The position numbers were made by a program, and so were the translations under genes. A stretch of 16,719 nucleotides of DNA, from NCBI GenBank assembly GCA_964547135.1, contig CAZJMK010000070.1, positions 1 to 16,719 on the forward strand, read 5' to 3'. Each line of letters opens with the position of its first letter. Within the stretch, counting starts at the first letter, position 1. The notes under the pieces are model-generated. The model searched no databases. It saw nothing but the letters and a program-made list of their open reading frames with translations, and had not been told where the DNA came from. Positions 1-7,158 of this stretch are shown here, piece by piece. Source of the DNA: JAJXSS01 sp964547135 (GTDB lineage: Bacteria > Planctomycetota > Phycisphaerae > Phycisphaerales > Phycisphaeraceae).

Positions 1-4
1 TTCG

Positions 5-75
5 AATACCCGAGCCCTCGGTCGCCGCGGCGACCTCGTACTCGGCTTGGTTCTGAATATTCGAAATTCGAAATC
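5..75 (+). repeat. Composite dispersed repeat, copy 1
   Basis: A block reading ACCCGAGCCCTCGG to TACTCGGCTTGG (5-50), holding the perfect 16-bp palindrome GGTCGCCGCGGCGACC at 20-35, is followed by a tandem TTCGAAAT block (51-75). The latter runs into the stop codon of the Aas-like gene at 74-76. Four other copies with the same order lie in the window. Confidence 0.75.
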
Positions 76-2713
76 ACCCCCCCATCACCCACTGGCGCAG
101 CACCTTGTAATCGGTTTTGCCCGTACCCAGTACCGGAATGCGTTCGACCTGACGTACCTCATCCAGCCGCATCACACCACGGAAACCATGCTCAGCCAAC
201 AGCGCATTGGCATCACGCAAAACCATCGGCTCGGTCGCAAACAACACGATTTTTCGACCGGCTGACCCGTCGGCATCCAGCGTTTCAACCCCCTCCACCG
301 CCACCTGCGGGCCGTCTTCGGTCGGCGGGTACTTCAGGGCAAACGGTTCTTCCAGCGCAGGCAGTGACACCATTTCGCCCCCCGCCTTGATGAACCGTTT
401 AAGTCGTCCTGCAAAGTGAATGAAGCCTTCATCATCCAGCGATGCCAGGTCACCGGTGATGTACCAGCGTTGGCCCTCGGCCTGGTGAAACGGGTTGGTT
501 TTTTCATCGCCCCAGTAGCCTTGAAAAACGTTGGGGCCACTGACCAGCAACAAGCCGCGCTGGTTGACGGGCAAAGGTATGAACGTGTCCGGGTCCACCA
601 CCTGCACCGCGATGCCCGGCAAGGGCACACCAATCGAACCGAGTTTGTATTGCGTGGGGGTATTGACGCTCACGAGGGGCGAACACTCGGTGATCCCGTA
701 ACCTTCGTGTACCCGTGCACCGGGCAGCATTTTGGCCACGCGATCGAACAACGCTTGCGGACACTTCTCCGCACCGACCACGATCAACTTCAACGATGCC
801 AACTGTTCACTGCTGCCACGGTCGAGGATGTACGACACAAACGTCGGCGTGCCGCAAAGCAGCGTCGGCTTGTACAACGCGATTTTACGTACCAAACCCC
901 CGGCATCGGTCGGGTCGGGGTGATGCACACAACGAAGCCCGGCAAGCAGCGGCAAAAGCGTCGTCACCGACAACCCGAAACTGTGAAACACCGGCAGAAA
1001 ACCCAGCATCACCGCATCACGATTGATCGCAAACGCCGTGAGCGCACTTTGTATATTGCTGATGATGTTGCGATGCGACAGCGGCACCGCTTTGGGCGCT
1101 TTTTCCGAACCGGAAGTAAACAGCACCACCGCTGGTGAATCCGCATCAGGTGTCGGCGTCGCTCGCTGCACCATCCCCGGCAGGTAACGCACTTTCATCA
1201 GCGTCAACAAGGCTTCAACCTTGCTCACACTTTGACGCAGGTCTTCCATGAACAGGTATTGCGTGCCGGCCACGCTGATGCCCGTGCGGTCGATGAACTT
1301 TTTGCTGGTGATGATGTGCGTGAGCTGGGTGAGCTGTGCAGCGTGAGCAAGGTTGCCGGGGCCGGTGGTCCAGTTAAGCACGATCGGGCGTTTGCCGGCC
1401 AGGTATGCACCCAGCAGTGCGACATCACTGCCGACGGAAGCAGGCAACATCAAACCAATATGCGGGTTGTCGGGCACATGCTTTTTGAATCGCTTACCAA
1501 GCAGGAGCGCGCCGGTGAGCAGGCGTTCATAGGTGAGTACGCCCGACAAATCGTCGGCCACGATCACCTGCTTGCGATTGGCCAGTGCCCTGCGTACCAC
1601 CGCCTGCGGAATGGTGTCGCCCAGTATTTCAAGTGATGCTTGTGCAGGTTGTTCGAACCACGTCGGCGCCGGGGGTTTGGGGGGCGTGTTTTCAACCAGC
1701 CCGCCGGCCAAGGCCCAAAAATCACCCAGCACCGTCGGCACCGTGTCACTGTGAAACCCGAAACGCTGCTCGATGGCCAGTGAAAGTTCCATGCGGTCAA
1801 GGCTGTCCAGGCCGAGCTTGTCGAGCGTGGTATCGGGTTGCAATTCATCGGGTGCAAGCTCGCGCTTCAACTGCTCGGCCAGCATTTGATTGACCGCTTG
1901 TTTGGTTTCGACTTTCACCTGTTTGAGGTTCACCGGCGCACTTTGCGGCAATGCGGGGAATGCACGTTCACGCGGCCCCAATGCAAAGTGATAGGGTACA
2001 AACTGAGGTTTTTCAGGCCCCGTTGCGTTGTACCAGCGTTCGAAAAAGGGGTTGATCTGTTCACGTTGCGTCCCCGGCAAATCACTGACATTAAAACGTT
2101 CGAGGGTCAGTTCAACCGGTCGGCGGGGCGCGAAAAAAATCAGGTTGGCGATGAGCACCCCGATGCCGCGCAGCAGTGTTTTGACGAGGTTGGGTTGGCA
2201 GCCGGTGTAGGCGAAGCTGAAGGTACTGCCCCACAGGCCGCGGGTGCGCACGGCCACGAGTTGCACGGTGGGCACCGCCTGCACGATGTCACTCAAACTG
2301 CGGGCAGCCCCCAGTGATTCATAGGCCTGCCGTTGCACGCGACCCGACGGCCAAAGAATGAAGTTTTCACCACGCTTGAGGCCCTCGATCACTGCGGTGA
2401 TCGATTGTTGTGTTTGTGCCCGGGCCTGGGTGCTGTGCGCATCGAGGTCGGGTATTTCCAGGGCGCTCAGGGCGCGGGGCAGCCAGAATAAAAGCGGATT
2501 GCGAAACACCCGGGCAAAGAGCATCGGGCGGGGGGCGAGCGTGTTGTAAACCGTACGCAGAGCGATGGCGGGGTCGATGTAGGCTGGGTGCTGGGGGATG
2601 ATAAGCACACCCTTCAAACCTTGCAGTTGATCAAGGCCCTGCACACGAATGCGGTAGCGCAGGGAGAGCAACGCGGCAAGGCAAACAAAGAGAAAGTGAC
2701 GAATGAGCGCCAT
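74..2713 (-). CDS. Aas-like fusion: PlsC acyltransferase, acyl carrier domain, acyl-ACP/CoA synthetase
   Basis: Probable membrane-associated enzyme that activates a fatty acid and transfers it to a lysophospholipid, as in Aas-type lipid repair. With the chosen start it has 879 residues. Residues about 1-210 form a PlsC-type acyltransferase: HPAYID at 42-47 is the HX4D catalytic motif, and WPSGRVQR at 121-128 stands where PEGTR usually lies. Residues about 265-340 are an acyl carrier domain with LGLDSLDRMEL around Ser304, the expected phosphopantetheine site. Residues about 375-879 are an AMP-forming ligase: FTSGSEKAPKA at 532-542, GYGITE at 671-676, TGD at 753-755, and GTGKTDYK near the C terminus with catalytic Lys866. 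Classical Aas (about 719 residues, recalled) lacks the carrier domain. An ATG at 2791 opens the frame further, but that extension translates a dispersed repeat (PHPDPLPEGEG), so 2713 is preferred; ATG 2731 is also possible. The stop codon abuts the repeat at the left edge. Confidence 0.85.
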   Translation of the reverse strand: MALIRHFLFVCLAALLSLRYRIRVQGLDQLQGLKGVLIIPQHPAYIDPAIALRTVYNTLAPRPMLFARVFRNPLLFWLPRALSALEIPDLDAHSTQARAQTQQSITAVIEGLKRGENFILWPSGRVQRQAYESLGAARSLSDIVQAVPTVQLVAVRTRGLWGSTFSFAYTGCQPNLVKTLLRGIGVLIANLIFFAPRRPVELTLERFNVSDLPGTQREQINPFFERWYNATGPEKPQFVPYHFALGPRERAFPALPQSAPVNLKQVKVETKQAVNQMLAEQLKRELAPDELQPDTTLDKLGLDSLDRMELSLAIEQRFGFHSDTVPTVLGDFWALAGGLVENTPPKPPAPTWFEQPAQASLEILGDTIPQAVVRRALANRKQVIVADDLSGVLTYERLLTGALLLGKRFKKHVPDNPHIGLMLPASVGSDVALLGAYLAGKRPIVLNWTTGPGNLAHAAQLTQLTHIITSKKFIDRTGISVAGTQYLFMEDLRQSVSKVEALLTLMKVRYLPGMVQRATPTPDADSPAVVLFTSGSEKAPKAVPLSHRNIISNIQSALTAFAINRDAVMLGFLPVFHSFGLSVTTLLPLLAGLRCVHHPDPTDAGGLVRKIALYKPTLLCGTPTFVSYILDRGSSEQLASLKLIVVGAEKCPQALFDRVAKMLPGARVHEGYGITECSPLVSVNTPTQYKLGSIGVPLPGIAVQVVDPDTFIPLPVNQRGLLLVSGPNVFQGYWGDEKTNPFHQAEGQRWYITGDLASLDDEGFIHFAGRLKRFIKAGGEMVSLPALEEPFALKYPPTEDGPQVAVEGVETLDADGSAGRKIVLFATEPMVLRDANALLAEHGFRGVMRLDEVRQVERIPVLGTGKTDYKVLRQWVMGG

Positions 2714-2730
2714 GAGCCGGGGTCCTTGCA

Positions 2731-2767
2731 TCCCCTCTCCCTCCGGGAGAGGGTCAGGGTGAGGGCG
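2731..2767. repeat. CCTCCGGGAGAGGG dispersed palindrome
   Basis: CCCTCTCCCTCCGGGAGAGG followed by GTCAGGGTGAGGGCG. It translates as PHPDPLPEGEG in the extended reading of the Aas-like gene, a known signature of an interspersed bacterial repeat, and lies at that gene's 5' end. Related sequence recurs twice at the right edge (16421-16510 and 16549-16603). Confidence 0.7.
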
Positions 2768-2861
2768 TAAGAGCGATGTAATGTAGAACATGTTAGTAGC
2801 GATCAGGTCGGGGTGTTAAGCTTGCGACGTATCGCGCTGCCAGAAGTGGTCAAGTGGCATT

Positions 2862-2952
2862 GAATTTTGAATTTCGAATTTCGAATTTCGAATTTGCATA
2901 ACCAAGCCGGGAACGAACCACGAGTGCAGCGAGTGGTGAGGGTCCGGGTATT
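2862..2952 (-). repeat. Composite dispersed repeat, copy 2, in the 2714-3080 spacer
   Basis: The inverse of copy 1: tandem GAATTTC (2862-2897), then CCAAGCCGGG to GGGTCCGGGTATT (2901-2952). It is flanked by AGAAGTGGTCAAGTGG at about 2842 and by GATTTGGTGATT-type sequence at 2968-3010. The rest of the spacer holds the CCTCCGGGAGAGGG repeat and CACTCGGCCACCCGGCCACT at 3034-3052. No gene is seen in it. Confidence 0.75.
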
Positions 2953-3080
2953 CTTTGAAAAAATATTGAGCGATCTGGCGATTTGGTGATTTATTTGTGA
3001 TTGGTCGTTCAATCAACAGCAAAATGTAAAATCACTCGGCCACCCGGCCACTTTCCCACTTTCTGGTTAATATCAGCAGC

Positions 3081-4070
3081 ATGACTCAGCGGGTGCGCAA
3101 ACTCATCGACCTGATTCAACTGGTCCGGTTGGAGTTGTTGTTTCCGACGCTCACCGGCACATGGGTGATGGTGTTTTTAGGTCACGGGTTGGAGTTGCCG
3201 TTACGCCCCGAACTCGGGCCGATGTTTGGCTGGTCGCTTCCGTTGACATTGCTATTTGCCAGTCTGGCGTCCGGCGGGCTGCATGTTTACGGCATGGCCA
3301 TCAACGATGCGCTGGATGTGCGCCACGATCGCGTGTTCAGCCCGCAACGCCCCGTGGCTGCCGGTCGGGTCAGCCTGCGGGGTGCGGTGAGCCTGGCGGT
3401 GATCGGTTTGTTGGTTGCTTTACTGGGGTCGGTGTTGTTGGGTTTGTTGCCGGCGGTATTGTGTTTACTGGCAGCCTTCGGGTTGGTGTTTTACAGTGCG
3501 ATGGGCAAGTATCTGCCGGGGGTGGGCGTGCTGACGCTCGGGCTGGTGCGCGTGGCGATGATGCTGCTGGCTCATCCGCAGGCGATTTACCTTTGGCCGA
3601 TCTGGCTGGCACTGACTCACCTGCTTGTCACCACCTCGATCGCGCATCGATTGGAAGGCAAACGCCCCCGACTCGAAGGCGGGCACTGGTGGGTCATCAC
3701 CGTCGGTTGGCTGTTCATCAGCCTGCTCATGATCGGCTGGATGCGCTGGCATGAGGTACGCACCCTCGTCGCTGACTACAACCTTTGGCTTTGGCCCACG
3801 TTGTTCATCGCCTTGTTCGTGCTGATCACTTTCAAATGGGTCAGGCAAGTGCGGCCGATGCGGGAAAAGCGCAGCGTGGGGCGCAGTTACGGGCGATGGG
3901 GTTTGATCTGGCTGATGCTGTACGATGCCGGTTGGCTGATCGGTGCGGGGCTGTATGGGCAAACCGCTGCCGTCGTGCTGCTCTTCGTGCTGACGCTTTG
4001 CATCGGTCGCAGTGTGCTGTTGGCGCGTGAACTGCTCGAACCCCAAACCGGCAGTGGGTTGAAAATATAG
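3081..4070 (+). CDS. UbiA-superfamily membrane prenyltransferase-like protein
   Basis: A 329-residue, very hydrophobic protein with about eight to nine probable membrane helices. The first UbiA signature is clear: NDALDVRHDR at 75-84 gives Asn75, Asp76, Asp79 and Asp83, followed by FSPQRPVAAGRVS, the usual RP-x-x-x-G-x-(I/V)-S stretch. Members move a polyprenyl chain onto an aromatic or related acceptor, for example in quinone or menaquinone synthesis. The second Asp-rich motif, commonly R-D-L-E-G-D-R, appears as HRLEGKR at 189-195, so two of its acidic residues are replaced by Arg and Lys. The protein could therefore have a different substrate or reduced activity. ubiX lies about 9 kb away in the same window, which fits a quinone role only loosely. 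No Shine-Dalgarno is visible; TAATAT lies at 3068-3073, 7 nt before the ATG. It converges with the riboflavin gene. Confidence 0.75.
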   Translation: MTQRVRKLIDLIQLVRLELLFPTLTGTWVMVFLGHGLELPLRPELGPMFGWSLPLTLLFASLASGGLHVYGMAINDALDVRHDRVFSPQRPVAAGRVSLRGAVSLAVIGLLVALLGSVLLGLLPAVLCLLAAFGLVFYSAMGKYLPGVGVLTLGLVRVAMMLLAHPQAIYLWPIWLALTHLLVTTSIAHRLEGKRPRLEGGHWWVITVGWLFISLLMIGWMRWHEVRTLVADYNLWLWPTLFIALFVLITFKWVRQVRPMREKRSVGRSYGRWGLIWLMLYDAGWLIGAGLYGQTAAVVLLFVLTLCIGRSVLLARELLEPQTGSGLKI

Positions 4071-4078
4071 ATCACTTC

Positions 4079-4119
4079 AAAAAAACGACGACAGAGATCA
4101 CAAGCACTTCACTCTGTCG
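4079..4119 (-). terminator. Rho-independent terminator downstream of ribBX
   Basis: On the minus strand an 8-bp stem, CGACAGAG pairing with CTCTGTCG (plus-strand arms 4089-4096 and 4112-4119, 15-nt loop), is followed after three bases by seven T (plus-strand A-run 4079-4085). It lies about 100 nt past the ribBX stop and immediately after the convergent UbiA-like gene. Its T-run direction serves the minus-strand gene. Confidence 0.6.
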
Positions 4120-4217
4120 AATCGCCATGGGCAGACGGCTCAGGTGGTTGTGCCCTGGTACGGAGCGATCTGTTGGTCGGCCACCGCTCACTGCCGTTCA
4201 CGGCTCTGACGAACCCT

Positions 4218-5387
4218 TCAATCCTGCAACGGCTCGAACGATTCGATCGACAAACCAAAGCCCGCCAAGGCGGTGGGCATGAAGGGATGGTTGGTGAGCA
4301 GGCGTAATTGGCGAATGCCCAGGTCGCGCAAAATCTGGCAACCAATGCCATACGAGCGCTTGTCAGCCGGGGGCGCGATGCCCGGTGAAGTCTGTCCATC
4401 ACCCAAACGCAATCGCTCCGCGTTTTGCGGCGCCAGGGTTTCAGGCAGATGCACACTTTGCAACGTGCGCAGCAAGCCCTGCCCCATGCCCTCATGACGC
4501 AGGTACACCACCGCGCCGCAACCGGCTTGTTGAATCTGTTTCATCGCACAACGCAGCGCATGCCCCGAAGGTTGCGCCAGGTCCTCAAATACATCGCCCA
4601 GCAGGTTTTGACTGTGCATGCGCACCAGCACGGGCTTGCCTTGTTCCGACTGTGACCGCACATCCCCGCACACCAGCGCCACATGGGGCAACGGGTCCAC
4701 CATGCTGCGATAAGCGATCATCTGCCAATTGCCCTGTGCGGTTTGCACCGAGGCCTGACCGAGGCGCTGCACCAGGGTTTCACTTTCCATGCGGGCGTGA
4801 ATCACGTCGGCCACGCTGCACATTTTCAGTTGATGCTTTTGGCAGAATATTTCCAGGTCGGGTTTGCGGGCCATGGTGCCGTCGGCCTTCATCACTTCGA
4901 TGATCACCGCTGCAGGAGTAAGCCCAGCCAGTTTGCACAAATCGACCGACCCTTCGGTCTGCCCCGCCCGTACCAGTACGCCCCCGTCACGGGCTCGCAG
5001 GGGTTGCACATGCCCCGGTCGCGCCAGGTCGGCAGGGGTGGTTTGCGGATTAGCCAGGGCGGCAATGGTGATGGCACGATCGGAAGCGGACACGCCGGTG
5101 GTGATGCCGAACTTTTCGTGGGCATCGACGGTGACGGTGTAGCCCGTGCCGCGCTGGGTGGTGTTGATACGTGACAGGGGTTCAAGTTCGAGTCGATCGC
5201 AAATTTCAGCAGACAAAGCGACGCACATCATGCCGCAGGCTTCGCGGAGCATGAAGGTGACCAGTGCGGGCGTGATGAACTGGGCGGGCACGACCAGGTC
5301 GCCCTCGTTTTCCCGCCGTTCATCATCCAGCAGCACAATGGGCTTGCCCTGTTTGATGTCAGCGAGGATGTCGGTTAACGGGTGCAT
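4218..5387 (-). CDS. ribB: RibBX: 3,4-dihydroxy-2-butanone 4-phosphate synthase with a degenerate GTP cyclohydrolase II domain
   Basis: The 389-residue protein has the RibB-RibA layout. Residues 1-200 are a full DHBP synthase, which turns ribulose 5-phosphate into the four-carbon precursor of riboflavin: DDERRENEGD at 21-30, RPGH with His126, and IIEVM with Glu164. Residues about 205-389 align with GTP cyclohydrolase II, but the zinc ligands are gone. In the usual HSECLTGD...RCDCG pattern the three cysteines are replaced by Asn261, Gln272 and Ser274. The DxRxYGIG segment is kept at 342-349 (Arg344). The usual LRQEGRGIGL reads LRHEGMGQGL at 296-305. This matches the RibBX type, known in other bacteria, whose second domain lacks cyclohydrolase activity; GTP cyclohydrolase II would then have to come from another gene. 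No Shine-Dalgarno is seen before the ATG at 5387. A likely terminator lies about 100 nt downstream. Confidence 0.9.
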   Translation of the reverse strand: MHPLTDILADIKQGKPIVLLDDERRENEGDLVVPAQFITPALVTFMLREACGMMCVALSAEICDRLELEPLSRINTTQRGTGYTVTVDAHEKFGITTGVSASDRAITIAALANPQTTPADLARPGHVQPLRARDGGVLVRAGQTEGSVDLCKLAGLTPAAVIIEVMKADGTMARKPDLEIFCQKHQLKMCSVADVIHARMESETLVQRLGQASVQTAQGNWQMIAYRSMVDPLPHVALVCGDVRSQSEQGKPVLVRMHSQNLLGDVFEDLAQPSGHALRCAMKQIQQAGCGAVVYLRHEGMGQGLLRTLQSVHLPETLAPQNAERLRLGDGQTSPGIAPPADKRSYGIGCQILRDLGIRQLRLLTNHPFMPTALAGFGLSIESFEPLQD

Positions 5388-5409
5388 GAAGGAAGCGGGT
5401 TAGCATAAC

Positions 5410-5491
5410 AAATTTCGAATTTGGAATTTGGAATTTCGAATTTGCCGAGCCAAGCCAAGAACGAGGCTGGCAAGCCGAGGGCTTGGGTATT
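5410..5491 (-). repeat. Composite dispersed repeat, copy 3, upstream of ribBX
   Basis: Tandem AATTTCGAATTTGG (5410-5443), then CCAAGCCAAG to CCGAGGGCTTGGGTATT (5449-5491). AAGAAGTGGTCGAGTG follows. It begins about 23 nt upstream of the ribBX start codon and occupies the spacer 5388-5699 together with copy 4, in the opposite orientation. No gene is seen there. Confidence 0.75.
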
Positions 5492-5573
5492 GGAAGAAGT
5501 GGTCGAGTGATGGTACATGTTGCAGTTAATTCAACGACCAATCACAAAACAATCACCATGTCGTTTCATGCAA

Positions 5574-5660
5574 AATACCCGGGCCCTCATTGCCTGCGGC
5601 GATTCGTACCCGGCTTGTTTCTGTATATTCGAAATTCGAAATCCGAAATCCGAAATTTTC
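5574..5660 (+). repeat. Composite dispersed repeat, copy 4
   Basis: AATACCCGGGCCCTCATTGC to GTACCCGGCTTG (5574-5617), then tandem TTCGAAATTCGAAATCCGAA (5625-5660), followed by CACTTGACCACTCGGCCACT. Together with the inverted copy 3 it forms a large imperfect inverted repeat spanning 5410-5660. Confidence 0.75.
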
Positions 5661-5699
5661 TTCGCACTTGACCACTCGGCCACTCGACCAATTCTTTCT

Positions 5700-6812
5700 T
5701 CACCGTGCCGGTTTGAATGTGTACCGATGGCTCCAGCGCATGGTCTGGCCCGGTTCGACTTCCACCTTCACAAACAATTCCGGGCAGACCACCCGGTCAA
5801 AACCCCACACCACCGCACGGGTCAGCGGTTGATCGCCGGTCATTTCCACCCCCATCTGCGTTTGCGGATCAAACACCCGCACACGGTTGTCCTGCGCGGA
5901 TGCACCATAACCTTCCAACACCGCCCACAACGATTCACCCTTGTTTAATTCGCGGTCGATGTGCAGGGTGGAACCGTCGATCCGCATCGGCCCATTGTCG
6001 CGCCATTCCACCGCCCGCAGCGGCCAGCCGAATTCCATGCGGTAATTCGGGCCGACGGTTTTGCGCCCGTCGAAGGTGTAAAAATTGTGGTTGTAGTGCG
6101 TGGTACGAATCGGTTTTTCGCCGATGTTGCGCAGTTCGCGCTCGATGGTCAGCACCGGGGCATCGTCGCTGAGCGTGATGGTTTTGACATACGCATATCC
6201 CCAGCCGCGCAGCCCCTCAAAGCGCTGTTCAAAACGAATGCTTTGGGCGGTGACCTGCACTTTCCATTCCCCCGCCCGCGTGATGCGATACTTTTTGTGA
6301 AACTGATATTTGTCACTGCCGGGCCGATGCAGTTCACCAATGCCGATTTTGATAAATGACCCGCCTTGGGGCACTTCGTCGTAACCCAGCGGATCGAACA
6401 TGCTGAACTCTTCCGCCAGGCCCGCCACGTTGTCGTGCAGCCCCGGCTTGAACTCATGGTGCAACGGGCCAAGGTATGTGTGCCCCTTGTGACCCACCTG
6501 AGCCACGATGCCCGACCAATCAAAGCGCGTGCCCCGGTTGTACCCATGCTTTTCATCCGGCAAGTAAACCAGCGCAGACAACTGCTTACTCGTCAATGTC
6601 ACATGCGGAAAGGTCATCGCACATGGTTCCACTCCCTCGACATGCGTCGCCACCATCGGCACAGGGTTGTTGGTTGGCGCAGTGATCGTTTCGCCAGCCG
6701 TACTGGTCGCAGGCAGTACCAATCCCGCACAGAGAATCACCCCCGTCATGTGACAGGCTTGCCGAGGGTCGGCACAACGTTGATGCGTCACCGGGCAGTA
6801 GGGCTGAGTCAA
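5700..6812 (-). CDS. Exported galactose mutarotase-like (aldose-1-epimerase fold) protein
   Basis: This 370-residue protein probably belongs to the sugar mutarotase-like beta-sandwich superfamily. Visible signs are YNRGTRFDWSG at 91-101, THYNHNFYTFD at 238-248, and a C terminus of the form VEVEPGQTMRWSHRYTF at 350-366, which is typical of aldose-1-epimerase relatives. Substrate is unknown. The start is TTG at 6812: AGGAG at 6820-6824 lies 7 nt upstream, the best ribosome binding site on this side of the window. After a Cys-rich stretch (Cys6, Cys13, Cys20) comes a hydrophobic segment at about 23-38 with a plausible signal peptidase site after TSTA (Ala39), so the protein is likely exported to the periplasm. 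A start at Met22 would give a more ordinary signal peptide but has no such binding site. It has no close gene partner; repeats lie on both sides. Confidence 0.65.
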   Translation of the reverse strand: MTQPYCPVTHQRCADPRQACHMTGVILCAGLVLPATSTAGETITAPTNNPVPMVATHVEGVEPCAMTFPHVTLTSKQLSALVYLPDEKHGYNRGTRFDWSGIVAQVGHKGHTYLGPLHHEFKPGLHDNVAGLAEEFSMFDPLGYDEVPQGGSFIKIGIGELHRPGSDKYQFHKKYRITRAGEWKVQVTAQSIRFEQRFEGLRGWGYAYVKTITLSDDAPVLTIERELRNIGEKPIRTTHYNHNFYTFDGRKTVGPNYRMEFGWPLRAVEWRDNGPMRIDGSTLHIDRELNKGESLWAVLEGYGASAQDNRVRVFDPQTQMGVEMTGDQPLTRAVVWGFDRVVCPELFVKVEVEPGQTMRWSHRYTFKPAR

Positions 6813-6868
6813 GGCAAAACTCCTGAAGTAGAAAAGTGGTCGAGCGGTCGAGTCAATTGTACAGGGTT

Positions 6869-7053
6869 AGCGCCGCGATTGATCGCGTTTGATCTGAAAG
6901 GTTGATCAGTTGGTCGGTGAGTCGGTTAATCGGCCAGTGCAAAGACCATCTCTATCCGAGCAACCGATTCACTGACTCACCGATTAACGACGCCGACGGA
7001 CGCGATCAATCGCGGCGCTGTAACAACTGACGCCGAGGGCTTTAGCCCCGGAT
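6869..7053. repeat. Long inverted-repeat element in the 6813-7158 spacer
   Basis: AGCGCCGCGATTGATCGCGT (6869-6888) and its exact reverse complement (7000-7019) bracket a 111-bp centre. The centre holds a second imperfect inverted pair (TCGGTGAGTC near 6915 and GACTCACCGA at 6974-6983). The repeat block GACGCCGAGGGCTTTAGCCC (7029-7053) follows on the right. No coding potential is seen; a small non-autonomous element or a long RNA hairpin is possible. Confidence 0.65.
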
Positions 7054-7158
7054 GGTTTTGCTTGGATGAAGAATTGAATCATCCGGCCCTAAAGGGCACG
7101 GCATCATTACCGCCGACGCCAAGCGTCCGCGCTAAACGTTTTGAATCACTTGGCCACT

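Noticed and set aside
416..1138. A 240-residue plus-strand frame rich in His, Arg and Gln.
   Set aside because: It is antisense to the adenylation domain of the Aas-like gene, has odd composition and no recognisable domain.
3465..4046. A 193-residue minus-strand frame rich in Gln, His and Pro.
   Set aside because: Antisense to the UbiA-like gene, whose NDxxDxxxD motif and membrane helices are clear; composition is typical of a shadow frame.
4109..4495. A minus-strand frame overlapping the 3' end of ribBX.
   Set aside because: Different frame from the clear RibBX product, Arg/Cys/Trp-rich, no start signal.
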